Source: Methylomonas montana (GTDB lineage Bacteria; Pseudomonadota; Gammaproteobacteria; Methylococcales; Methylomonadaceae). From it: a DNA stretch of 64,000 bases. The translations under genes and the position numbers were made by a program. The notes beneath the pieces are model-generated. The model did no database searches and was not told the DNA's origin. It saw only the letters and a program-made list of their open reading frames with translations. The stretch lies in contig NZ_CP129884.1 of the NCBI RefSeq assembly GCF_030490285.1, positions 310,001-374,000 on the forward strand, given 5' to 3'. This document shows, in pieces, positions 30,740 through 39,237 of the stretch (the first letter of the stretch is position 1; every line of letters begins with the position of its first letter).

Positions 30740-31244
30740 GCCTTGAGGTTTTAGTGGCCGGCCAATGTTACGTCAAATTTGGACGCAAATTGGGAATTGA
30801 ATAACATCGGCAGCAAGAAACTCTGCGAGTTGAGGCTAGAGCAATACAAAAGAACTTTAAGAACCGCATAGATGCCCAGAAAACGCGGGGCTGCGTTGTA
30901 ATGGATTTTTGTTGTTTGCCCTCAGTTGAATGAATTGTTAGCGTCAAACTACGTGATACAACGTCGAGCAGGGGGGCGGCTGTCTGTTTCATATGACAAA
31001 ATACTGATTAGCTATCACGCTTCATGTGAGTGTGCTTCTCAATAAATGGCATGAGGAAAGTCTCACGTATTTGAGGTTCCAAGGATTGTTTTTCAAACCG
31101 GATTTATGATTTATAAGGGATGAATGAGAGCGTGTGGCAGCATGGTCCTGACTCAACTTTATTTTAATTCACTTTACAAGTACTGTTATGGCAATTGTTA
31201 CTGGAGGCCATAAATAGATGCGTATAAAAAATGATCAAATTATC
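30740..31244. other. intergenic region between rrn and pmoCAB
   Basis: About 500 nt with no supportable gene on either strand. Open frames are short and without ribosome sites or recognisable products. It may hold upstream control sites for pmoCAB, but I see no clear repeat or operator. Confidence 0.6.
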
Positions 31245-31272
31245 TTGACAAGGAATGGGCAGGTGGTAGACT
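31245..31272 (+). promoter_or_regulatory. sigma70 promoter of pmoCAB
   Basis: Consensus TTGACA (31245-31250) and TAGACT (31267-31272), spacer 16 nt, giving an untranslated leader of about 100 nt. A sigma70-type promoter is also what is reported for pmo operons of type I methanotrophs. Confidence 0.75.
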
Positions 31273-31339
31273 GCCACGCACCTTGAGGGATGGAGGTGTC
31301 TTCGATTAGAAGGCTAGTAAAATGGAAAAACAAAGAACT

Positions 31340-31354
31340 CCCGATACGATCGGG
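31340..31354 (+). promoter_or_regulatory. hairpin in the pmoC leader
   Basis: CCCGAT-ACG-ATCGGG forms a 6-bp GC-rich stem that ends about 15 nt before the strong AGGAGG ribosome site of pmoC. It may stabilise the 5' end of the mRNA or tune translation. Confidence 0.5.
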
Positions 31355-31382
31355 GATTTAGATAATCTTTTAGGAGGTAGAA

Positions 31383-32135
31383 ATGGCTGCTACAACTGAA
31401 TCAGTTAAGGCTGATGCTGCGGAAGCACCGCTTTTAAATCAAAAAAACCTGTGGGCAGGTATCACCCTGTACTTGGTTTTTTATTCTTTCATTCGTTGGT
31501 ACGAAGGTGTTTATGGCTGGTCAGCTGGCTTAGACTCATTTGCTCCAGAGTTTGAAACATACTGGATGAACATGCTGTACATCGAGATCGTTATCGAAGT
31601 ACTGTTGTTTGCTGGTATCAATGGCTATATCTGGAAAACTCGTGACCGTAAAGTTATGTCAATCACTCCACGTGAAGAGTTGAGAAGACATTTCACACAT
31701 TGGACATGGTTGGTTTGCTACGGTTGGGCTATCTACTGGGGCGCTTCTTACTTCACAGAGCAAGATGGTACATGGCACCAAACAATCGTTCGCGATACTG
31801 ACTTTACTCCAAGTCACATCATCGAGTTCTATCTGTCATACCCAATCTACATCATCACTGGTTCAGCTTCTTTCATGTATGCAAAAACAAGACTGCCTAC
31901 ATACCACGAAGGTCTGCACCTGATGTATTTGATTGCGGTTATCGGTCCTTTCATGATTCTGCCAAACGTTGGTTTGAATGAGTGGGGTCACACATTCTGG
32001 TTTATGGAAGAGTTGTTCGTTGCTCCATTGCACTACGGTTTCGTATTCTTTGGTTGGGCTGCTCTGGCTATAATGGGTGTTGTGAACACCGAAGTAATGG
32101 CAATTACCAAATTGCTGAAAAAAGATCTGGCCTAA
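31383..32135 (+). CDS. pmoC: particulate methane monooxygenase subunit PmoC
   Basis: A 250-residue integral membrane subunit with about six helices. Asp128, His132 and His145 (QDGTWH and TPSH) align with Asp156, His160 and His173 of the Methylococcus capsulatus enzyme, ligands of the membrane copper site. A strong TTTAGGAGG ribosome site precedes the ATG. With PmoA and PmoB it forms the trimeric copper enzyme that oxidises methane to methanol in intracytoplasmic membranes. An ammonia monooxygenase AmoC is excluded by the close match of all three subunits to methanotroph sequences. Confidence 0.98.
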   Translation: MAATTESVKADAAEAPLLNQKNLWAGITLYLVFYSFIRWYEGVYGWSAGLDSFAPEFETYWMNMLYIEIVIEVLLFAGINGYIWKTRDRKVMSITPREELRRHFTHWTWLVCYGWAIYWGASYFTEQDGTWHQTIVRDTDFTPSHIIEFYLSYPIYIITGSASFMYAKTRLPTYHEGLHLMYLIAVIGPFMILPNVGLNEWGHTFWFMEELFVAPLHYGFVFFGWAALAIMGVVNTEVMAITKLLKKDLA

Positions 32136-32171
32136 TTAGCTAATCTTTAAAAGTAAAATACTATCTCCTTT

Positions 32172-32202
32172 CCTGCCGTTACTTGTAAGAAGTGGCGGTA
32201 GG
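32172..32202 (+). promoter_or_regulatory. hairpin in the pmoC-pmoA intergenic region
   Basis: A stem of 13 pairs (three G-T wobbles) between 32172-32184 and 32190-32202 around the loop GTAAG, with no T run. It fits an mRNA stability or processing element better than a terminator. Confidence 0.6.
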
Positions 32203-32253
32203 ATAAAGAGAGAAGTGAAAAAATATAATTTTAATTCTTTAGGAGGTAAGCTA

Positions 32254-33003
32254 ATGAGCGCATCTCAATCAGCTGTACGTTCACGTGCGGAAGCGGTACA
32301 AGTTTCCCGTACGTTTGACTGGATGATTCTTTTTACACTGTTCACAGCGGTTCTGGGCGGTTACCACATTCACTATATGTTGACTGGCGGTGACTGGGAC
32401 TTCTGGACCGACTGGAAAGATAGACGTCTGTGGGTAACCGTAGCACCTATCGTTTCTATTACATTCCCTGCGGCTGTTCAAGCTTGCTTGTGGTGGAGAT
32501 ACCGTTTGCCAGTTGGCGCAACTCTGTCTGTAGTTGCTCTGATGATTGGTGAGTGGATCAACCGTTACATGAACTTCTGGGGCTGGACATACTTCCCAGT
32601 TAACATCTGCTTCCCATCTAACCTGCTGCCAGGCGCTATCGTTCTTGACGTTATCCTGATGATGGGTAACAGCATGACTCTGACCGCTGTTGTTGGTGGT
32701 TTGGCTTATGGTTTGTTGTTCTACCCAGGTAACTGGCCTGTTATCGCTCCATTGCACGTGCCTGTAGAATACAACGGCATGATGATGACCCTGGCTGACT
32801 TGCAAGGTTACCACTATGTTCGTACTGGTACACCTGAATACATCCGTATGGTAGAGAAAGGTACATTAAGAACTTTCGGTAAAGACGTTGCTCCTGTATC
32901 AGCGTTCTTCTCTGGATTCGTTTCTATCATTATTTACTTCTTGTGGCACTTCTTCGGCAGATGGTTCGCTAAAACCGACTTCATCGCTGACGACGCGTCT
33001 TAA
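32254..33003 (+). CDS. pmoA: particulate methane monooxygenase subunit PmoA
   Basis: A 249-residue membrane subunit, the standard phylogenetic marker of methanotrophs. The ATG at 32254 (MSASQSAVRSRAEAVQVSR) follows AGGAGG by 6 nt; an upstream GTG-started extension from 32215 is in the leader. Conserved segments GGDWDFWTDWKDRRLW (about residue 45) and NFWGWTYFPVNICFPS (about residue 107) are those targeted by common pmoA primers. The sequence is of the type I (Methylomonas-like) kind. Confidence 0.98.
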   Translation: MSASQSAVRSRAEAVQVSRTFDWMILFTLFTAVLGGYHIHYMLTGGDWDFWTDWKDRRLWVTVAPIVSITFPAAVQACLWWRYRLPVGATLSVVALMIGEWINRYMNFWGWTYFPVNICFPSNLLPGAIVLDVILMMGNSMTLTAVVGGLAYGLLFYPGNWPVIAPLHVPVEYNGMMMTLADLQGYHYVRTGTPEYIRMVEKGTLRTFGKDVAPVSAFFSGFVSIIIYFLWHFFGRWFAKTDFIADDAS

Positions 33004-33028
33004 TTAGAAAAATAGTAAGAAAATGAAC

Positions 33029-33050
33029 CTGGTGATTCTTAAATCGCCAG
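33029..33050 (+). promoter_or_regulatory. hairpin in the pmoA-pmoB intergenic region
   Basis: CTGGTGATT / AATCGCCAG, a 9-bp stem with loop CTTA and no T run, analogous in place to the pmoC-pmoA hairpin. Confidence 0.6.
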
Positions 33051-33090
33051 AAAGTCTTAATTAAAATTCTCTAGTAATAGAGGAGGAAAT

Positions 33091-34335
33091 ATGAAAATAA
33101 TAAAAGACAAAGTTGCAAAACTGTCCTTTGTCGCACTGTTGGTCGCCATGACAGCAGCGATGTTCTACGCTCCAACAGCATCTGCTCACGGTGAAAAATC
33201 CCAGGCTGCGTTCATGCGTATGCGGACGATTCACTGGTTTGACCTGAACTGGTCAAAAGAAGAAGTGCCTGTTAACGAAACTATGACAATTTCCGGTAAA
33301 TTCCTGGTATTCGCAGGATGGCCTGAAACTGTTGATAAACCAGAAGTTTCATTCTTGAACGTTGGTATTCCTGGTCCAGTATTTATTCGTGCTGGTTCTT
33401 GGATTGGTGGTCAGTTGGTTCCTCGTTCTGTTTCTTTGGAACTGGGTGAAGTTTATGAGTTCAAAGTTCTGTTGAAAGCTCGTCGTCCTGGTGACTGGCA
33501 CGTTCACTCTATGATGAACGTACAAGGCGGTGGTCCAATCATCGGCCCAGGCAAATGGGTAACCATTACTGGTTCTATGAGCGAGTTTGTTAACCCTGTT
33601 ACTACTCTGACAGGTCAAACAATCAACTTGGAAACCTATGCTCTGGACAACGTTTATTTCTGGCACGCAGTATGGTTCGCAATCGCGTTCGCATGGTTGT
33701 TGTTCTGGATCAAACGTCCATTGTTCGTTCCACGTCATATCGCAGTTAGCACCGGCAAAGCAGATTCTCTGATCTCAGCTGGCGACAAAAAAATCGGTAT
33801 GCTGTTCGGTGTAGGTACTCTGGTTATCGTTGCTGCTTCTATGGGCGCAACCAACGAAAAATACCCTGTAACTACTCCTCTGCAAGCTGGTTTGCTGCGT
33901 GGTATGAAAACTTATCAAATGCCTGAAGCTACTGTTTCAGTTAAAGTTGATGACGCTACATACCGTGTACCAGGTCGTGCAATGCAAATGACTCTGACCA
34001 TCACAAACAACGGTGATTCACCAGTTCGTTTGGGCGAGTTCAACACTGCAGGCGTACGTTTCTTGGATCCAGCTGTTCATGAAGATGAAACTGCTTATCC
34101 AGATGACTTGTTGGCAGAAGAAGGTTTGACTGTTAGCGACAACAGCCCACTGGCTCCAGGTGAGACCCGTACTGTTGAAGTTACAGCTTCTGACGCTGCT
34201 TGGGAAGTATATCGTTTAGCTGACTTGATCTACGATCCAGACAGCCGCTTCGCAGGTCTGTTGTTCTTCTGGGATGCAAATGGCAACCGTCAATTGGTAA
34301 CAGTTGATGCTCCATTAATCCCAACTTTCATCTAA
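33091..34335 (+). CDS. pmoB: particulate methane monooxygenase subunit PmoB
   Basis: A 414-residue subunit with two periplasmic cupredoxin domains joined by two membrane helices (about residues 188-207 and 233-253). The signal peptide is cleaved before His33, the N-terminal copper ligand; His137 and His139 (DWHVH) complete the site, at the same numbers as in M. capsulatus. The ribosome site is AGAGGAGG. It ends the pmo operon and is followed by a terminator. Confidence 0.98.
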   Translation: MKIIKDKVAKLSFVALLVAMTAAMFYAPTASAHGEKSQAAFMRMRTIHWFDLNWSKEEVPVNETMTISGKFLVFAGWPETVDKPEVSFLNVGIPGPVFIRAGSWIGGQLVPRSVSLELGEVYEFKVLLKARRPGDWHVHSMMNVQGGGPIIGPGKWVTITGSMSEFVNPVTTLTGQTINLETYALDNVYFWHAVWFAIAFAWLLFWIKRPLFVPRHIAVSTGKADSLISAGDKKIGMLFGVGTLVIVAASMGATNEKYPVTTPLQAGLLRGMKTYQMPEATVSVKVDDATYRVPGRAMQMTLTITNNGDSPVRLGEFNTAGVRFLDPAVHEDETAYPDDLLAEEGLTVSDNSPLAPGETRTVEVTASDAAWEVYRLADLIYDPDSRFAGLLFFWDANGNRQLVTVDAPLIPTFI

Positions 34336-34378
34336 TAGTGAAAGTTTTCTAAGCCTTAAAACTTAGAAAGAAATTAGG

Positions 34379-34413
34379 AACCCTCGCTATTGAAAGATAG
34401 CGGGGGTTTTTTT
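34379..34413 (+). terminator. rho-independent terminator of pmoCAB
   Basis: ACCCTCGCTAT-TGAAAG-ATAGCGGGGGT stem followed by seven T. Confidence 0.92.
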
Positions 34414-34490
34414 ATTGAACGTACCTTATGAAAAGGGATGTTCGATGATGGAAGTCATTGTGGTTGTATAGTTAAATTTACGAGTAAAAA

Positions 34491-34895
34491 ATGAAAAAAT
34501 TGTCAGTGATTTTAGCGGTGCTAGTGTTAGCCGGTTGTGCAGAAAAAGAAGAATATCAAAACGCCGTATTGAAACAAATGGAGCAAGATAAGGATATTAA
34601 GGATTATGGAATTACGCCCGAAACAATGGTGAAATGCGTCGTCGAAGAGTCGTCGAACGATATGCCAGGATTTTTTTTACTTGATCCCGAAAGAAGAGAG
34701 GCTTATAAGAATTACGCGAAAATGCTGGATTTAACTAATTCCAAGGATCCAAAAAAAACATTGGAAGATTTACGCGGAAGTTTTGGTGATCCCAAAAGCT
34801 TGGCGGATGCTCATGCAAATTACGTTGAAAGCGTAGTTGAATGTATGTCTGGGTTGGTGACGAATACAGAAGAAGGTTTGAAAAAATCTCAATAA
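34491..34895 (+). CDS. small lipoprotein of unknown function
   Basis: A 134-residue protein with a clear lipoprotein signal (MKKLSVILAVLVLAGC, Cys at 16). The mature part is charged and mainly helical with two further cysteines (in VKCVVEE and VECMSG) that could form a disulfide. I do not recognise a family. It lies about 80 nt past the pmoCAB terminator and some 220 nt before the T6SS cluster, in neither operon by sequence evidence. Confidence 0.75.
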   Translation: MKKLSVILAVLVLAGCAEKEEYQNAVLKQMEQDKDIKDYGITPETMVKCVVEESSNDMPGFFLLDPERREAYKNYAKMLDLTNSKDPKKTLEDLRGSFGDPKSLADAHANYVESVVECMSGLVTNTEEGLKKSQ

Positions 34896-35117
34896 ACAAG
34901 TTTTCAACTTAAAAATAGTGATCAATCAACAGTTACCAATAATGACCGGGGCATATTGAGGAAGGTAATTGGGTTGCGCAAAGATGAACGGATATTGCCG
35001 AAAACGCTAAACTTATTAAAGTATTAGTATTATCACGAGCAATTGCTAAGTAGCTTTTATTAAAACGCATGCGATTTGTTGAGCCAATTAACTTAAGTCA
35101 ACGTTAGGAAGATAATC

Positions 35118-36482
35118 GTGCCGCTTAAATTGAAAGTCCTTTCTTACAAAGGTTTGCCCTTATCTAGCGAATTGACTGCCGAGTTCGACCAGCACGGAGG
35201 CACTATAGGGCGTAAACTCGGAAACACTTTAGTGTTAACCGATGCCGAGAATTTTGTTTCAGGGCATCACGCCGAAATATCCTGTGAGAATGGCCAATAT
35301 TACGTTAAGGATACTAGTAAAAACGGGACTTATTTGGTCAACGCTGGCATCAATTTAAATAATGCGCAAGCAGTCGTACAGGGTAACGAAATATTGCGCA
35401 TCGGTGAATATGAGGTTTTGGTAGAGGTAACGACCGATGCCCAAGCCCAAGCAGATGTATTAAAGATAGAAAATCATTTTTCTTCCCCTTTTTCCTCGCC
35501 GCTAAGCGACGCGGGGGCCTCAGTATTAGCTAGCCCTCTAAATATAGTGGCACCAAGTGACTTACCAGTTTCCCCATTTACTGATCAGCCTCCTAGTTCA
35601 CCTTTTAACGATAGTTTTTCTCTCCCTGCGGCGATGCCTGCTGAGGAGGGAAGTAAAGATATCGCAGAGTTTTTAAAGGGCTTGGATTCATTGCCGTCAA
35701 TTACCAATAGCGTAGAAACGCCATTCAACTCGGATAGTCCAAATCCGGATTTAATGAATTTGGAAGCTAATGCATCGTTTGCTAATCAACAGCGTCAAGA
35801 TGTCTTATCAGACGACGTGTTTAAGCTTGAACCAGCGTCGATCAAGCCGCCGCAGAGCGCTGGCGTTGTTAAAGAATCGCAGTCGAGAATAGAGGATACA
35901 AATATAGCGGCAGCTTCCGCAGAGCTAATGCTGTCGTTTTTAGAAGGCGCTGGGATAAAGGATCACGCGTTTTTACCGCCGGAACAAAGGGCGGAAGCTA
36001 TGAAATCCGCCGGCGCTTTATTTCGCAGTTTGATAGAAGGCCTAATGGATGTGCTAAGAGCAAGGGCTGAAATGAAAAGTGAATTTCGAGTCTCCGTTAC
36101 TACAATCCGCTCATTTGACAATAATCCGCTAAAATTCAATCCCGACGTAGAGAGTGTGTTAAAGCTCATGTTGGCGCCGAATAATCCAGCATTTATTCAT
36201 CCGAACGATGCGGTTAACGAGGCGTTTAAGGATATCAAATATCATCAAGTGGCGATGACGGCCGCTATACAAGCCTCATTAGCGGAAATTTTGCATCGAT
36301 TCAATCCGGAATGTATCGAAAAAACATTGGGCGAAGGTATTTTGTTCCAAAAGAAGGCCCGATGTTGGGAGCTATACTGTGAGAAATATCCCGAGTTGAA
36401 AGCCTTGGCTTTGGAAGATTTCTTCGGCGAAGAGTTTGCGGATGCATACGAAAAACAAATGCGCTTATTTTCGCGACGCTGA
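35118..36482 (+). CDS. tagH: T6SS FHA-domain protein TagH (Fha)
   Basis: A 454-residue cytoplasmic protein. An N-terminal FHA domain (about residues 20-105; GRKLGNTLVL, SGHHAEI, DTSKNGTYLVN) binds phosphothreonine; a low-complexity Ser/Pro-rich linker (about 110-250) leads to the C-terminal TagH domain (about 265-450). It starts at GTG with AGGAAG upstream. It opens a T6SS cluster that also has a Ser/Thr kinase and a phosphatase, so it is the likely reader of the threonine-phosphorylation switch. Confidence 0.92.
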   Translation: MPLKLKVLSYKGLPLSSELTAEFDQHGGTIGRKLGNTLVLTDAENFVSGHHAEISCENGQYYVKDTSKNGTYLVNAGINLNNAQAVVQGNEILRIGEYEVLVEVTTDAQAQADVLKIENHFSSPFSSPLSDAGASVLASPLNIVAPSDLPVSPFTDQPPSSPFNDSFSLPAAMPAEEGSKDIAEFLKGLDSLPSITNSVETPFNSDSPNPDLMNLEANASFANQQRQDVLSDDVFKLEPASIKPPQSAGVVKESQSRIEDTNIAAASAELMLSFLEGAGIKDHAFLPPEQRAEAMKSAGALFRSLIEGLMDVLRARAEMKSEFRVSVTTIRSFDNNPLKFNPDVESVLKLMLAPNNPAFIHPNDAVNEAFKDIKYHQVAMTAAIQASLAEILHRFNPECIEKTLGEGILFQKKARCWELYCEKYPELKALALEDFFGEEFADAYEKQMRLFSRR

Positions 36483-36558
36483 TTTTACTCGGCTCGCATA
36501 ATGTCCGAGTTTCCTAGCGCCGCATTCGCCTTTAATAAAAACCAGAATTCAACAAAGT

Positions 36559-37899
36559 ATGGCAATCAATAATAGGATCGTTTGGTCGGAGGGCATGTTC
36601 CTTCGACCTCAGCATTTTCAACAACATGATCGTTATATCGAGTCGCGCATAGATGGCCGTTGTCGGGGCATTAGGGCATACGATTGGGGATTTTCGGTGC
36701 TCAAATTCGATACTGGCCAACTAGCGATTGGTAAAGTCAGCCTGGTCGAAGCGCGGGGTATTTTTCAAGATGGGACGCCGTTTCATTTACCTAGTCAAGA
36801 TGAACTGCCGGTACCGCTCGACGTACCAGCGGGAGTATCCAACGAAATCGTATATTTAGCATTCCCCTTAAGCCGTCCGGATGCAGCTGAAGTGGATAGT
36901 GAAAATAGTCCGGATGGCTTGGCAAGATATCGAATTACGCATAGGGACGTCAGGGATAACAATGCCGGCTACGATGGGCGCTATCCAGTGCAGATTGGTA
37001 GTATTCGTCCAAAACTGTTGCTTGGAAATCAAGAAAGATCCGGGTATCTCTGCCTAGGTATCGCTAATATTGTGGAGGTGCGGGCGGATAAGACCGTTGT
37101 GCTGGATGAAAGGTATATTCCAGTCGTATTACAGTCGGCTGCCAGCCCGTTATTGGCGGGATTTGTCCGGGAGTTACAAGGCCTACTGCATACCAGAGGT
37201 GAAGCACTAGCTGCGAGGGTGGCAGGCGCTTCGCAAGGTGCTGGTGTCGCGGAAGTCGCGGATTTTATGTTGTTGCAAACCATTAATCGTTACGAACCGT
37301 TGTTGGGGCACTTGGCCGCGGATGCGGTATTGCATCCCGAGAGCTTATTCTCCTTAAGCTTGCAATTAATGGGAGACTTGGCGACGTTTTATCGGCCGAA
37401 TAAGCGCCCGGTGGCACTCCCAGAATATCAACACGACGATTTACGCGTTTGTTTCATCCCCTTAATAGATGAATTACGGCGCTTGCTAAGCATGGTGCTG
37501 GAGCAAAACGCGATACAAATTCCGCTCAACAAACACAGTCAGTCGGTCTACTACTCTGGCCGTCCGGATGTGAAGCTGCTAGAGCAAGCCATTTACATTT
37601 TAGCCGCCAGCGCGCAAGTGTCTTCGGAAATGCTACGTACTCATTTCCCGCCTCAAGTCAAAATCGGACCGGTCGAAGAGATTACCCAACTAGTCACCGC
37701 CGCATTGCCAGGCATATCGATTCATCCTTTACCGGTGGCGCCAAGACAATTGCCGTATCATGCCGGCTGTTCGTATTTCGAATTAGACAAGCAAAGTCCT
37801 TATTGGAAAAAGATGACGGATTCCGGCGGATTTGCGTTTCATATCGGCGGCAATTTTCCGGGATTAGAGCTGGAATTTTGGGCAATTAAAAAAGGGTAA
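36559..37899 (+). CDS. tssK: T6SS baseplate protein TssK
   Basis: A 446-residue baseplate component that connects the TssEFG wedges to the membrane complex. The N-terminal NRIVWSEGMFLRPQHFQQHDRYIE is the family signature and the C-terminal region has SPYWKKMTDSGGFAFHIGGNFPGLELEFWAI. It stands between tagH and tssL with a 6-nt gap to tssL. Confidence 0.96.
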   Translation: MAINNRIVWSEGMFLRPQHFQQHDRYIESRIDGRCRGIRAYDWGFSVLKFDTGQLAIGKVSLVEARGIFQDGTPFHLPSQDELPVPLDVPAGVSNEIVYLAFPLSRPDAAEVDSENSPDGLARYRITHRDVRDNNAGYDGRYPVQIGSIRPKLLLGNQERSGYLCLGIANIVEVRADKTVVLDERYIPVVLQSAASPLLAGFVRELQGLLHTRGEALAARVAGASQGAGVAEVADFMLLQTINRYEPLLGHLAADAVLHPESLFSLSLQLMGDLATFYRPNKRPVALPEYQHDDLRVCFIPLIDELRRLLSMVLEQNAIQIPLNKHSQSVYYSGRPDVKLLEQAIYILAASAQVSSEMLRTHFPPQVKIGPVEEITQLVTAALPGISIHPLPVAPRQLPYHAGCSYFELDKQSPYWKKMTDSGGFAFHIGGNFPGLELEFWAIKKG

Positions 37900-37905
37900 T
37901 GAGTT

Positions 37906-39219
37906 ATGTCGCAAAATGGTCCTTTCGGCGATGACGATAAAACAGTTTTGCGGCCTTCTCCGGGAGGTCGTTTGCCGGAACAGCCTACCCAGAATCGCGT
38001 AACGCCGACGCCGCAAGCACAACCTGTTGCGTACCAAAATATCCCGGTACTTAATGCGTTTCCTGGCGTAACCACCAGCTCATTGCTGGCTTTGTCCGCC
38101 GGCATTTTATCTTTGGCGGCTCGGCTCAGAGTGACTGTTAGCTATGCCGGAGTGGACGAGTTAAAGCAGCGGCTGGCTAAAGAAATCAGCGAGTTTGAAA
38201 ACCGAGCGCTCAGTTCCGGTATTCAGCAGGAACAAGCGCGCATGGCCAGTTATGGTTTGTGTACCTTCCTGGACGAAGTGATACAAAATACACCCTGGGG
38301 CTCTCAGAGTAACTGGGGGCATCAAAGTTTGCTTATTCTATTCCACAAAGAAGCCTGGGGCGGCGAACGGTTTTTTCAAATCCTCGAGCATTTGGTCAAG
38401 CAACCGGCACAGAATCTAAATCTCATCGAATTTTGCTATGTATTGTTGAGCTTTGGATTTGAAGGCAAGTACCGGGTAATGACCAACGGCGTCAACGAGC
38501 TGGAAAAGCAGCGCTTGGAGCTTTTTCAGTTGATCCAGCGGGTAAAAGGCGATTTTCCGCCGGAATTGTCTCCGCGCTGGCAGGGGCAGAAAAGCGCAAA
38601 AAACACACTCATGTCGCAAGTGCCGCTGTGGGTGTTTGCAACGATAGCCGGAGGCTTGCTGTTGCTGTGCTATTTGGGCTTTGCCTTTTTGATCAATTCG
38701 GCATCCGACCCAGCCTATAAAGAATTATTGAAACTGGCGAAGGAGCCAATCCAAATCGCAGCAGCTCAGCCGGTCGTCGCACCCGCGGTTATTAGCCAGC
38801 CCTCTCATCGGGCCGAACGCTTTAAACCATTATTGCGCGACGAGATCAGCCGAAACATGGTCGAAGTGGTAGACGATAGCATTATCCGCATCCGTAATTC
38901 ATTTGCGTCCGGCAGCGATCAAGTCAAGCCCGAATTTATACCGATGGTGAAAAAGATTGCCAAGGAGCTTGAGAATCAACAGGATTCGATCCTGGTCACC
39001 GGCCATACCGATGACAAGCCTATCGTCTCTGCTCGGTTTCCTTCCAATTGGCATTTGTCCACGTCTCGCGCTAAAAACGTACTGACTATTTTGACGGAAT
39101 CGGCTCATTTAAGCGGCACGGTGCGTGCCGAAGGCCGCGCGGACGGCGAACCGCTGGAGCCCAACGATAATGCCGAACACCGAGCGTTTAACCGCCGTGT
39201 TGACATCTTGATAAAGTGA
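37906..39219 (+). CDS. tssL: T6SS membrane protein TssL with C-terminal OmpA domain
   Basis: A 437-residue inner-membrane protein. The cytoplasmic DotU/IcmH domain covers about residues 50-225, one membrane helix about 236-262, and a periplasmic OmpA-like peptidoglycan-binding domain about 310-437 (VTGHTDDKPI, NRRVDILIK). The extreme N-terminus has GDDDKTVLRPSP with Thr13; a Thr in the same place (Thr14) of Agrobacterium TssL is phosphorylated by PpkA and read by Fha. It forms the membrane complex with TssM; TssJ is not seen in the window. Confidence 0.95.
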   Translation: MSQNGPFGDDDKTVLRPSPGGRLPEQPTQNRVTPTPQAQPVAYQNIPVLNAFPGVTTSSLLALSAGILSLAARLRVTVSYAGVDELKQRLAKEISEFENRALSSGIQQEQARMASYGLCTFLDEVIQNTPWGSQSNWGHQSLLILFHKEAWGGERFFQILEHLVKQPAQNLNLIEFCYVLLSFGFEGKYRVMTNGVNELEKQRLELFQLIQRVKGDFPPELSPRWQGQKSAKNTLMSQVPLWVFATIAGGLLLLCYLGFAFLINSASDPAYKELLKLAKEPIQIAAAQPVVAPAVISQPSHRAERFKPLLRDEISRNMVEVVDDSIIRIRNSFASGSDQVKPEFIPMVKKIAKELENQQDSILVTGHTDDKPIVSARFPSNWHLSTSRAKNVLTILTESAHLSGTVRAEGRADGEPLEPNDNAEHRAFNRRVDILIK

Positions 39220-39237
39220 GAATTGCGCGTGGAACGG

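Noticed and set aside
30740-31244. A gene between rrn and pmoC
   Set aside because: Only a 74-codon reverse frame and shorter ones exist, with no family resemblance or ribosome site.
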